Assembly: GCF_000025965.1 (NCBI RefSeq)
Contig: NC_006513.1
Location: 1,178,001 to 1,242,000 of the forward strand
Reading direction: 5' to 3'
From: Aromatoleum aromaticum EbN1
GTDB taxonomy: Bacteria > Pseudomonadota > Gammaproteobacteria > Burkholderiales > Rhodocyclaceae
Length of the DNA stretch: 64,000 nucleotides
Shown in pieces: positions 46,525 through 54,517 of this stretch. The notes beneath the pieces were generated by a model. That model saw only the letters and a list, made by a program, of their open reading frames with translations. It was not told the origin of the DNA and made no database searches. Numbering within the stretch: position 1 is the first letter of the stretch; every line of letters begins with the position of its first letter. A program made the position numbers and the translations under genes.

Positions 46525-47766
46525 ATGAAGCCCCTTGACGAATTTCCCGCTCCGCCGATGCCTCCGCCGCCATTCCCGTCCCTGTCGGCCCCCGTGTGGG
46601 CAAGCGCTTTCCGGCCGTTCTACCTGCTCGGCGCGCTCTATGCGCCGCTGTTGATGGTGGTCTGGGCGGGCGCGTACCTCGGCGCGTGGGATGTGCCGGT
46701 TTCGGCCGCGACGCCGCTCGCGCTGTGGCACGGCCACGAAATGCTCTTCGGTTTCGCCGCCGCGATCATCACCGGCATCGTGCTGACCGCCTTGCCGAGC
46801 TGGGCCGGCACGCCGGAAATCCGCGGCGGCCGGCTCGCGCTGCTGGTCGCGCTGTGGCTTGCCGGCCGGCTCGCGTGCTGGGCGACGCCGTGGCTGCCGC
46901 CGCTGTTGGTCACTGTCGCCGACAGCCTGCTTTTCCCCGCGCTGTTCGTCCTACTCGCGCCGCAACTGTGGCGCGCGGCGAACCCGCTCTACCTGCTGCT
47001 GCTGCCGATCCTCGCCGCGCTCTCTGGCGCCAACCTCGCCTATCACGCGGGAATTGCCGCGGCCGACCCGGCCCTGGGCGGCCTCGGCCTGCGCGCCGGC
47101 GTCTATGCGGTGATCGTGCTGTACGTGCTCAAAGGCGGCCTCCTCACGCCGATCTTCACCGGCAACGCGCTGCGCGAAAAAGGCCGCGGCGACCAGGCGC
47201 CGTTCCGCGCCGGACTCGATGCCGCGGCAGTCGTCGTCGTCGTCGTGCTCGCCGTGCTCGATCTGGCCGCAGTGCCGGCACACTGGACCGGCGCCGCGGC
47301 ATTCGCGTGCGCCTCGATCCACGCGTGGCGGGTCACGCGCTGGCAGGGCTGGCGCGTCGCCGACGTGCCGCTCGTCCTCGTCATGCACCTCGGCTTCGCG
47401 TGGCTGATCTTCGCGTTCGCGCTGAAAGCCGCCGCGGAACTGGCCGGCGTCGTCGCGGAAGCCGCGTGGCTGCACGCGTTCACCGTCGGCAGCCTCGGCA
47501 TGATGATGGTCGGCCTGATGGTGCGCGTGAGCCTGCGCCACACCGGCCGCCCGCTCGCGCTGCCGCACGCGATGCGCTTCGCCGCCCTGCTGCTGTTCGC
47601 TGCGGCCCTGGTCCGGCTCGCGGTGACGGTCCACGAGCTCGGCGCGTGGGCGGTCGCGATTGCCGCGCTGCTGTGGAGCGTCGCGTTCGTGCTCTACCTC
47701 GCGCGCTTCGGCACGATCCTGGTGGGTCCGAGCGTGCCACGGGCCCGCGCAAAACAACACGTCTGA
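46525..47766 (+). CDS. nnrS: NnrS family membrane protein (1)
   Basis: 413 residues, about 12 membrane helices. Family signatures 'FRPFYLLGALYAPLLMVVW', 'WHGHEMLFGFAAAIITGIVLTALPSWAGTP' and 'MRVSLRHTGR' are present with the conserved His residues that bind heme and copper. NnrS proteins protect against nitric oxide or nitrosative stress in denitrifiers. The ATG at 46525 is chosen because the longer frame upstream lacks hydrophobic character. Second copy at 62269-63519. Confidence 0.88.
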   Translation: MKPLDEFPAPPMPPPPFPSLSAPVWASAFRPFYLLGALYAPLLMVVWAGAYLGAWDVPVSAATPLALWHGHEMLFGFAAAIITGIVLTALPSWAGTPEIRGGRLALLVALWLAGRLACWATPWLPPLLVTVADSLLFPALFVLLAPQLWRAANPLYLLLLPILAALSGANLAYHAGIAAADPALGGLGLRAGVYAVIVLYVLKGGLLTPIFTGNALREKGRGDQAPFRAGLDAAAVVVVVVLAVLDLAAVPAHWTGAAAFACASIHAWRVTRWQGWRVADVPLVLVMHLGFAWLIFAFALKAAAELAGVVAEAAWLHAFTVGSLGMMMVGLMVRVSLRHTGRPLALPHAMRFAALLLFAAALVRLAVTVHELGAWAVAIAALLWSVAFVLYLARFGTILVGPSVPRARAKQHV

Positions 47767-47788
47767 GCGACGCCGCACAAACCGCGCG

Positions 47789-48199
47789 TCAGTATTCGAG
47801 CATGCGAGGCAGCGTCTTGGCCTCTTCCACCCATCTTGCGATCTCGGTCTGAGCCGGCATCCGTCGAGTGAGCTTCATTTTTTCGTTTGCCGCCTGCATC
47901 GCCTCGGTGAGATTGGCGACGTTTCGTCGCGACAGCTCCGGCACGGTATCCACACCGGCCGCTTCGAGGAGCTCGGAATACTCCGACCCCACCCCTTTGA
48001 TCCGGAACAGATCCGCCATGTTGGCGAATTTCAGAATCTGATCTTCAGGAATTTTCGTTTTTTCAGCCAGCTCTTTCCGCTGCTGCGGCGTACGACAATG
48101 CGCCAGTAGCGACGCCGCACTTCCGATACCGGCGCCACGAAATTTTTCCGCTGTCACCGCGCCGATGCCTTCCACCTCTTCGATTTTTGCGTTTGGCAT
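47789..48199 (-). CDS. DUF4332 helix-hairpin-helix protein
   Basis: 136 residues MPNAKIEEVEGIGAVTAEKFRGAGIGSAASLL, then a second HhH 'NMADLFRIKGVGSEYSELLEAAGVDTV'. This is the DUF4332 family, two DNA-binding-like helix-hairpin-helix units; function unknown. Convergent with nnrS (22 bp between stops). Confidence 0.82.
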   Translation of the reverse strand: MPNAKIEEVEGIGAVTAEKFRGAGIGSAASLLAHCRTPQQRKELAEKTKIPEDQILKFANMADLFRIKGVGSEYSELLEAAGVDTVPELSRRNVANLTEAMQAANEKMKLTRRMPAQTEIARWVEEAKTLPRMLEY

Positions 48200-48778
48200 T
48201 TCATGCCCCCTTTGCCGATTGACTGCGCTGCCTGTCGTTGAAAACCTGTCACTGGAAGCAAGCCGGCTTTGATACCCCACTCGCCGATCGATTCGGCGGA
48301 ATCGTTCTTATGTCCGCCGCCGGCTGCTTTCCCTTTTTCCGGCCGTGGGCGCGTGAATGTCGGCAGCACCTGAAGAACCTCCCCGGCATCGCCTTCCTCT
48401 CCGTCCGGCACCGGAGCCGCAGCACGAGTTATGCCAGTGAGCTTCAAAGGCCTGATTTTTCAGGATTCGTGGTTATCGATTCGGGGAAAATGTAACGGAG
48501 TTGTAAATTTTTACGACACGCGTTCGCTGTTGCTGCCGAAACAACCGCCGAAGTGTTCGATTCAATCGAACAGAACGTCGAAAAGTGATCGAATGCTCTC
48601 GCCAGCTTTGCCCGGAAAACCGCAACGGAATCCGCAAGAACAATATTCCGTCAATATTTTCAAATGCTTAATTGGCGCGCGCGACCTTGCGACCTATTGG
48701 CATGCGTCGTGCTGAAGTCCGATCGAGCGCAGCACCGGCTCAGTGGAAACTTCAATGACGCGGACGAGGAGAAATATC
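48200..48778. other. Long non-coding stretch with a lower-GC core
   Basis: About 580 bp. The part from about 48480 to 48670 is markedly AT-richer than the surroundings (for example TTGTAAATTTTTACGACACG and AATATTCCGTCAATATTTT). The short frames across it show no recognisable protein. It probably holds the promoter of the small peptide gene and may be acquired DNA. Confidence 0.5.
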
Positions 48779-48997
48779 ATGTCAAAGCTGACCATCAGGG
48801 ACCTGCCCGTCACGCAGGGACGGAAAGGCGAGGAAGGCAAGGCGATCCGTGCGTTGTCCCGCGAGGAACGGCGCGAAATCCGGGGCGGCCGCTCCGTGGC
48901 GGTGACCGTCGATGGGACGGGCACCGGAACCGTGGACGACTTCGGAATCAACATCGCGATCTTCGAAGGTCGCATCAACGGCTCGTACATCCTGTAA
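48779..48997 (+). CDS. Small GG-leader peptide (bacteriocin-like precursor?)
   Basis: 72 residues: MSKLTIRDLPVTQGRKGEEGKA, then 'IRALSREERREIRGG' ending in Gly-Gly at about residue 37, then a glycine/valine/threonine-rich core of about 35 residues 'RSVAVTVDGTGTGTVDDFGI..' to 'GRINGSYIL'. The 'IRDLPV...GG' leader form is common among small proteobacterial peptides that look like double-glycine-processed precursors. No protease/transport or modification gene is adjacent. The ATG follows GAGGAGA. Role inferred only from shape. Confidence 0.55.
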   Translation: MSKLTIRDLPVTQGRKGEEGKAIRALSREERREIRGGRSVAVTVDGTGTGTVDDFGINIAIFEGRINGSYIL

Positions 48998-49064
48998 GGG
49001 GCGAGCTCACAGCCGCGACAGGCGCAGGAACGCCCCTGCCGACAGGCCAACGCAGGCAGGCCGG

Positions 49065-49469
49065 TCAGGGCAGCCGGACCTGCTCCCCGTCAGGGCGATA
49101 CATCAGCAGATGGCTGACCAGGCCGCCCTGGATCGACTTGATCATGGATTCCAGCGCTTTCTGCGTCGCCTCGTCGCTCGGCTCCCGGTCTCCCTGCCCG
49201 CCCAGGCAGCCGACGAACACCATGTCCCAGGGTTGTCCCAGGCGATGTGATTCCTCGACCAGCTCGGCGAAGCTGTGGATTTCGTCGGTCTTCTTGTCCA
49301 CGTACATCACCGGGGCGAGCGCGCCGCCCTGGCCGTTTTCGAAGCGACGCTTCTCTTCCGGCGTCGCGCCTTCGGGCAGTTCCGCCCGGGCGAAAACGAA
49401 CAGCAGCCGCTGCGGTTCGGGCTGCTGCCGCGCAGCCTCGAGGAGGCTTTCAAACCCTGAAATGACCAT
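49065..49469 (-). CDS. Conserved hypothetical protein
   Basis: 134 residues MVISGFESLLEAARQQPEPQRLLFVFARAELPEGA, then 'DEIHSFAELVEESHRLGQPWDMVFVGCLGGQGDREPSDEATQKALESMIKSIQGGLVSHLLMYRPDGEQVRL'. Soluble, no signal peptide, no cofactor motif I can name. Sound coding sequence with AGGA before the start and stands apart from the maturation operon upstream. Function unknown. Confidence 0.7.
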   Translation of the reverse strand: MVISGFESLLEAARQQPEPQRLLFVFARAELPEGATPEEKRRFENGQGGALAPVMYVDKKTDEIHSFAELVEESHRLGQPWDMVFVGCLGGQGDREPSDEATQKALESMIKSIQGGLVSHLLMYRPDGEQVRLP

Positions 49470-49548
49470 TTTCCTGCCCTTGCTGTGATGGGAACGAAGC
49501 GCATTCTGTCACAGCGCGCCGGGCGGGTCTGTCGTCCGCGCCGCTTCC

Positions 49549-49962
49549 TCACCCCTCGGCGACGGCCTTCGCGAGGGCTTCGAATGGGATCAGCACGCAG
49601 CCGTGGCGGCTGCGGTGCTGGCGCACCGGCTCGAACACCGCCAGTTCGGTCCAGCCGTCCGGCCGCTCGCCGCCGGCGAGCATCGCCGCGACTCCGGCGC
49701 GCAGCGCCTCGGAGTCGGCCGCGGACAGGCCGACACCGTGCAGGCCGATCACCGACGCTGCGGCGCGGCACAGCAGGCAGCCTTTCACCTCGTGGGCGAG
49801 CGCGACGATGCGACCGTCGGCGACGCGGACTTCCATGCGCACGCGGTCGCCGCACACCGGGCTGTCGCGCATCGCCGAGCCCGACGGCGCGTCGAGCCTG
49901 CCGGCGCCGCACGCGGCCGCGGCGAGTTCCTTGATGCGCTGGTTGTAGAGGGCCTCGATCAC
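49549..49962 (-). CDS. IscU/SufU-like Fe-S scaffold protein
   Basis: 137 residues. The three-Cys pattern of IscU/SufU scaffolds is visible: 'DSPVCGDRVRMEV' (Cys-Gly-Asp), 'VKGCLLCRAAAS' and 'SRHGCVLIPFEAL'. Starts MIEALYNQRIKELAA, a family-typical opening. It overlaps the MobA-like gene stop (ATGA) and is the last gene of the 49.5-56.9 kb operon, so it may supply clusters to the 2Fe-2S subunit of the Mo hydroxylase. Confidence 0.8.
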   Translation of the reverse strand: MIEALYNQRIKELAAAACGAGRLDAPSGSAMRDSPVCGDRVRMEVRVADGRIVALAHEVKGCLLCRAAASVIGLHGVGLSAADSEALRAGVAAMLAGGERPDGWTELAVFEPVRQHRSRHGCVLIPFEALAKAVAEG

Positions 49963-51650
49963 GTGACCGGCTCCTCGATGATGCCGCTGCCGGACTGGGG
50001 GACGAGCGACGCTTCGGCCTGCGCGAGATCGCCGGGCCGGTCGACATCGACGAAGATCGCGTCGTCGTCGATCGCGATCCGCTTCACGCGGTCGGCGTTA
50101 TGTTCGATGAGGCCGCGCGCGCCCTGGTCGCCGCAGATGCCCGCCATCGCGGCGAAGAACTCGCGCGGCCACAGGATCGGATTGCCGCGGCGGCCGTCCT
50201 TCTCGGGCGTGACGATCGACGGGGCCGCGGGGTCGAAGGCCGCGATGACGCGATCGACATGTTCGGCGGTGATCCGCGGCATGTCGCCGAGCAGCACGAT
50301 CACCGCGTCGATGTCGTCCGGCAGCGCCGCGATGCCGTGGCGCAGCGAGCTCGACATGCCCTGCGCGTGGTCCGGATTATCGACGAGCGTCGCCCCGCTC
50401 GCCGCGAGCACCGTCCCGACCGCTTCGGCCTCATGGCCGACGACGACTGTCACCGACTCGGCACACGACGCGCGAGCCGCATTGACGGCGCGCAGCACCA
50501 TCGGTACGCCGCCGACTTCGATCAGCAGCTTGTTCGGGGCGCCCATGCGCGAGGACCGTCCGGCTGCCAGCACGAGCGCGGCAACGCGGGGCGCGCCCGG
50601 CCGGCGCGGCGCTGCGGAACTTTCGCCGTCGCCGTCCTCCGCATCTTCTGCCGCGTCGTCTTCAGCTTCGAGCGGACTGCGGATCAGGCCGCCGACGCCC
50701 AGTCGCATGATGTCTTCGCGCGTCGGGACTAGCCCGGCGAGCAGCCGCTGCAGCACCCAGTCGAGTCCGTTCGTGCGCCGCGAGCGGCCGCAGCCGGGCA
50801 TGATCACGACCGGCACGCTGCCGAGATGCGCCAGCACGAGCATGTTGCCCGGCTCGACCGGCATGCCGAAATGGTCGATCCGCCCGCCGGCCGCGGTGAC
50901 GGCCGCCGGCGCGATGTCGTGGCGGTCCTTCGCGACCGTCGCGCCCGACACGAGCACGAGGTCGCAGCCGGCCGCGAGCGCCTGGCGCACCATCGCTTCG
51001 AGCGCTGCGCGCTCGTGCGCGCAGCGCAGCACCAGCGCGAGACGGCTGCCGAGCGCGTCGAGGCGGTGGCGCGTCGCGGCGACGGTTCCGGCGAAGACGC
51101 TTTCCTTCATGCCGGGCAGCTCGCTCAGGATCAGCGCGACGCGATGCGGCTTCAGTTCGGCGACGCGCAGCAGCGGGCCGGCCGACGCGATCTCGCGGCA
51201 CGCGTCGATGAGGCGCGCCGGCACCGCGAACGGGATGATCTTGACGGTCGCGACGACCTGGCCGGCGCGCGCGACCGCGTGCTGCGGCAGCGTGCCGATC
51301 GCGACCGCTTCGTCGAGCAGGTTCAGGCGGTCGATGCGCTCGCGGTCCACCTGCACGATGCCGCGCAGCGACGCGTGCAGGTTGCAGCGGCCGGTGTAGG
51401 GCGGGCGCGTCGCGGCATTCGTGTCCGCCCCGGTCAGCAGCGCCGCGATCTGCGCTGCTGCGGCGTCTTCGGCGACGTCGCCGGGCGCGAGGCGCGCGCC
51501 GAGGACGGTATTGATGCCCGCGTCGCGCAGCCACGCGAGATCGGCCGCGGCGAGCGTGCGGCCTTTTTTCAGCGTCCTGCCGCCGACTTTCAGCGTATGC
51601 GCGAGCATCACGCCGGCGGCCGCGTCCGTGTCGAATTCACCGAAAATCAT
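49959..51650 (-). CDS. Molybdopterin-binding / MobA-like cytidylyltransferase fusion
   Basis: 563 residues. The N-terminal two-thirds ('LAAGCDLVLVSGATVAKDRHDIAPAAV', 'VVIMPGCGRSRRTNGLDWVLQRL') is a MoeA/molybdopterin-binding fold. An acidic linker 'EAEDDAAEDAEDGD' leads to a MobA/MocA nucleotidyltransferase 'VAALVLAAGRSSRMGAPNKLL', 'VVVGHEAEAV' and 'VIVLLGDMPRITAEHVDRVI'. Such proteins attach a nucleotide, usually CMP, to Moco for xanthine-dehydrogenase-family enzymes. This is what the IaaIJK-type hydroxylase would need. Confidence 0.87.
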   Translation of the reverse strand: MIFGEFDTDAAAGVMLAHTLKVGGRTLKKGRTLAAADLAWLRDAGINTVLGARLAPGDVAEDAAAAQIAALLTGADTNAATRPPYTGRCNLHASLRGIVQVDRERIDRLNLLDEAVAIGTLPQHAVARAGQVVATVKIIPFAVPARLIDACREIASAGPLLRVAELKPHRVALILSELPGMKESVFAGTVAATRHRLDALGSRLALVLRCAHERAALEAMVRQALAAGCDLVLVSGATVAKDRHDIAPAAVTAAGGRIDHFGMPVEPGNMLVLAHLGSVPVVIMPGCGRSRRTNGLDWVLQRLLAGLVPTREDIMRLGVGGLIRSPLEAEDDAAEDAEDGDGESSAAPRRPGAPRVAALVLAAGRSSRMGAPNKLLIEVGGVPMVLRAVNAARASCAESVTVVVGHEAEAVGTVLAASGATLVDNPDHAQGMSSSLRHGIAALPDDIDAVIVLLGDMPRITAEHVDRVIAAFDPAAPSIVTPEKDGRRGNPILWPREFFAAMAGICGDQGARGLIEHNADRVKRIAIDDDAIFVDVDRPGDLAQAEASLVPQSGSGIIEEPVT

Positions 51651-51692
51651 GGGAGTCTCCAGGACCGTCGCCGGTCCGCTGCGGGAATGCCG

Positions 51693-52409
51693 TCATGTCG
51701 GGCGATGCCTCGCCTGCACGACCTCGGCGAGGATCGCGACGGCGATCTCGGCCGGCGCGCGCCCGCCCAGGTCGAGCCCGACCGGCGAGTGGATGCGGGG
51801 AACCGCGTTTTCCAGCCCCGCCTCGCTGAGCCGCGCGACGCGCTTCGCGTGGGTGCGCGTGCTGCCGAGCGAACCGATGTAGAACGCGTCGCTGTGCAGC
51901 GCGACGATCAGCGCCGGATCGTCGAGCTTCGGGTCGTGCGACAGCGTGACGACGGCGGTCTGCGCGTCGATGCCGAGCCGCTCCAGCGCCTCGTCGGGCC
52001 ATTCAGTCATCACGCTGACGCCCGGCAGGCGCTGCGGCGTCGCGAACGCGCGCCGGGGGTCGACGACGATCACTTCGAAGCCGGCGATCGCGGCCATCGG
52101 CGCGAGCGCCTGCGCGATGTGCACTGCGCCGACGATGACGAGCCGCGGCGCGCCGACGTGGCAGCGCGCGAACAGCGCGCCGTCGGCCGACGCGAGCGCG
52201 CCGCTGCGGTTCGCCCGCAGGCGCTGGCGCGTCTCGGCGAGCTGCTCCGGCGTCAGCGCCAGCGCGCCGGAAAACCCGTCCTGGTTCTCGTTTGCGCTTT
52301 CCTCTTCGTGCACCAGCGCCGCTTCGCCATCGGCAAGCCGCGTGACCACCGCCACCGGCCGCTTCGCGCGGCGATCGGCGAGAAGCTGCTCGAACATCGC
52401 CGCTTTCAT
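51693..52409 (-). CDS. XdhC-like Moco chaperone, C-terminal Rossmann part only
   Basis: 238 residues from MKAAMFEQLLADRRAKRPV, overlapping the upstream gene by ATGA. Shows the second XdhC domain: 'LVIVGAVHIAQALAPMAAIAGFEVIVVDPRRAFAT', 'TAVVTLSHDPKLDDPAL', 'YIGSLGSTRTHAKRVARL' and 'GLDLGGRAPAEIAVAILAEV'. The XdhC/CoxI N-terminal domain is absent here and instead is fused to the MeaB-like gene before it. XdhC protects and sulfurates Moco before insertion. Confidence 0.85.
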   Translation of the reverse strand: MKAAMFEQLLADRRAKRPVAVVTRLADGEAALVHEEESANENQDGFSGALALTPEQLAETRQRLRANRSGALASADGALFARCHVGAPRLVIVGAVHIAQALAPMAAIAGFEVIVVDPRRAFATPQRLPGVSVMTEWPDEALERLGIDAQTAVVTLSHDPKLDDPALIVALHSDAFYIGSLGSTRTHAKRVARLSEAGLENAVPRIHSPVGLDLGGRAPAEIAVAILAEVVQARHRPT

Positions 52410-53536
52410 TCGATCCGCTCCACGAGAACCTGCACCCGGCCGCCGCACGCGAGACCGACCTCCCACGCCTGCTCGTCGCTGACGCCAAACTCGAGCAGGC
52501 GCGGCCTGCCGTCGGTGATGACCTCTTGCGCTTCGCCGATCACCGCGCCCTCGATGCAGCCGCCGGACACCGAACCCAGGAACGCCCCGCTCTCCTCGAC
52601 CGCGAGATGGCTGCCTTCGGGGCGCGGCGACGAACCCCAGGTCCGCACCACGGTCGCGAGGGCGACGCCACGGCCCACCGCACGCCAGCGCCGCAGCTGC
52701 TCGAAAAGTTCGTCGTCGGTCGCGGGCGCCGCCGGCATCGCGTCGCTCGCCGCCGAAGGGGTCGCGGCGCGCAGCCGCCGCCCGATGCCGGTGACGCCTG
52801 TGTGGGCGTCGATCCGCTCCACGAGCTCGGCGATCCCTTCGCCGCTCGTCGCGACCGTGCGCAGCACCGGCACCGTCCAGTGTTCGTCGCGCTGCAGTCC
52901 GCCGCTCGTCTGCAGGTCGAGCATCGTGCGCGCGGCGAGCGGCGAGTCGCCCTTGTTCACGACGAGGATGTCGGCGATCTCGAGGATGCCCGCCTTGATC
53001 GCCTGCACTTCGTCGCCGAGTCCCGGCGGACACACGACGACGTTCGTGTCGGCGACGCGGCCGATCTCGACTTCGGACTGCCCGACGCCGACCGTCTCGA
53101 CGACGACGACATCGAAGCCCGCGGCGTCGAACACATCGACGAGTTGCGCGGTCGTGCGCGACAGGCCGCCGAGGTGGCCGCGCGACGACAGCGACCGGAT
53201 GAAGACGCGCTCGTCGGCGCCGTGCCCGCCCATCCGCACGCGGTCGCCGAGCAGCGCACCGCCGGTGACCGGGCTCGACGGATCGACGGCGACGACCGCA
53301 ATGCGCCGGCCGCGCGCGAGCAACTCACCGAGGAGCGCGTTGATCAGCGTCGATTTGCCGGCTCCCGGCGCACCGGTGATGCCGACGATGTGGGCACGGC
53401 CGCGGTGCGACGCGAGGCTCACGAGGAGCTCGGCCGCACCGGGGCGGCCGTTTTCGACCGCAGTCAGCGCGCGCGCCAGCGCGGGACGCGAGCCGCCGAG
53501 GACTGCCGCCGGATCGATGTCTGCGGAAAAGCTCAT
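52406..53536 (-). CDS. MeaB-type GTPase fused to an XdhC N-terminal domain
   Basis: 376 residues from MSFSADIDPAAVL. Residues about 1-245 are an ArgK/MeaB GTPase: Walker A 'GITGAPGAGKST' (52-63), 'VVAVDPSSPVTGGALLGDRVRM', 'VVVETVGVGQSEVE' (145-157) and 'VVNKGD' (192-197). After a Ala/Pro-rich linker, residues about 270-376 are the XdhC/CoxI domain 'GVALATVVRTWGSSPRPEGSHLAV..FLGSVSGGCIEGAVIGEA'. MeaB guards B12-dependent acyl-CoA mutases; XdhC handles Moco. The fusion joins the maturation factors of the two iaa metalloenzymes. The MeaB C-terminal dimerisation arm seems lost. Confidence 0.9.
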   Translation of the reverse strand: MSFSADIDPAAVLGGSRPALARALTAVENGRPGAAELLVSLASHRGRAHIVGITGAPGAGKSTLINALLGELLARGRRIAVVAVDPSSPVTGGALLGDRVRMGGHGADERVFIRSLSSRGHLGGLSRTTAQLVDVFDAAGFDVVVVETVGVGQSEVEIGRVADTNVVVCPPGLGDEVQAIKAGILEIADILVVNKGDSPLAARTMLDLQTSGGLQRDEHWTVPVLRTVATSGEGIAELVERIDAHTGVTGIGRRLRAATPSAASDAMPAAPATDDELFEQLRRWRAVGRGVALATVVRTWGSSPRPEGSHLAVEESGAFLGSVSGGCIEGAVIGEAQEVITDGRPRLLEFGVSDEQAWEVGLACGGRVQVLVERIE

Positions 53537-53610
53537 CGCTGCAGTGACATTTGTTTGACGTCCAACCATCTTGCCCGTGTGCGCCCGCTCGCGCAACCGC
53601 CCACGCGGCG

Positions 53611-53997
53611 TCAGTGCCGCGGAAACACGAGCCCGAAGTCCTCGACGAAATCGGACAGGCCGGCGTCTTCAAGGTCTTCGAGCGTCCTCAGCATGTAAGG
53701 ATGCAGCTTGCCGCGGCGCACGAGCGGCGCGACCTGCGCGAGGCCGTCGGCGAGCACCGCGGCGAGCGCGTCGCGGTCGGCGACGAGCAGCATCGCGACG
53801 TCCGCGTCGAAGTCGCCGCGGTAGCTGCGCAGCGTCACGTTCGCGCCTTCAAACGTGCCGCGCCACACGAGCACGCGGCCGTGGCGCGCGGCGAAATCCT
53901 CCTTCGTCAGCACGCCGATCGACGCGTCGGCCGCGGGCACGCCGTCGCGGTCGAGCATCGCTTTCCACGCGGCGCAGTCGAGAAGCCCGTCGCTCAT
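53611..53997 (-). CDS. Uncharacterised protein, paralogue of the gene at 20.6 kb
   Basis: 128 residues MSDGLLDCAAWKAMLDRDGVPAADASIGVLTKEDF. The second half matches the C-terminal half of the protein at 20570-21058 ('VADRDALAAVL', 'LVRRGKLHPYMLRTLEDLEDAGLSDFVEDFGLVF'). No known motif or signal peptide. Lies between the flavin/RidA genes and the maturation genes of the same operon. Confidence 0.75.
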   Translation of the reverse strand: MSDGLLDCAAWKAMLDRDGVPAADASIGVLTKEDFAARHGRVLVWRGTFEGANVTLRSYRGDFDADVAMLLVADRDALAAVLADGLAQVAPLVRRGKLHPYMLRTLEDLEDAGLSDFVEDFGLVFPRH

Positions 53998-54028
53998 CGC
54001 GTCGTCCGCGCAGTCGTCACGACGCCGT

Positions 54029-54421
54029 TCAGGCCGGCAGCATCGCCGTGACCTCGATCTCGACTTTCGCGCCCTTCTCGACGAAGCCGGCGACCTGCAG
54101 CGCCGTCATCACCGGGAAATGCTTGCCGATCAGCTCGCGGTACACGGCGCCGATTTCAGCCAGACGGGCGTTGTACTCGACGCTGTCGGCGAGATACCAG
54201 TTCATCCGCACGATGTGGGCCGGGCGCGCGTCGGCTGCGGCGAGGACCGCGACGATGTTGCCCAGGGCCTGGCGGACCTGGGCGACGAGATCGTCGCTGC
54301 GGAACTGCTCCTGTTCATCCCAGCCGACCTGGCCGGCGACGAACACCATGCGCCCGCTGGCGACAATGCCGTTTGAATAGCCCTTGGGGCGTGCCCATCC
54401 GGGCGGTTGCAGAAATTGCAT
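54029..54421 (-). CDS. RidA-family (YjgF/YER057c/UK114) deaminase-like protein
   Basis: 130 residues from MQFLQPPGWARPKGYSNGIVASGRMVFVAGQVGWD, behind AAGGAG. Standard RidA trimer-forming fold with 'VRQALGNIVAVLAAADARPAHIVRMNWYLAD' and the 'IEVTAML' end. RidA proteins hydrolyse reactive imines/enamines to ketones. In this operon it might clear reactive amino intermediates of indole or aminobenzoate metabolism; that is inference. The Arg that binds substrate carboxylate lies in 'HIVRMNWY'. Confidence 0.87.
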   Translation of the reverse strand: MQFLQPPGWARPKGYSNGIVASGRMVFVAGQVGWDEQEQFRSDDLVAQVRQALGNIVAVLAAADARPAHIVRMNWYLADSVEYNARLAEIGAVYRELIGKHFPVMTALQVAGFVEKGAKVEIEVTAMLPA

Positions 54422-54517
54422 CGGTTCGGTCTCCTTGCGTTTTCGAGTGGGCAGTGCAACCGCGCCTGCTTCCTGCGCGCGGTGCGGCTGCACTGCCGTT
54501 TGCGTGACGGCGCCGGC

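Noticed and set aside
48154-48447. 97-codon minus-strand frame in the gap after the DUF4332 gene
   Set aside because: Overlaps the DUF4332 start in another frame, has no ribosome site and no recognisable sequence.
50826-53558. 910-codon plus-strand frame
   Set aside because: Opposite strand of the MobA, XdhC and MeaB genes, whose motifs are clear; the plus-strand product is low-complexity and frame use follows GC skew only.
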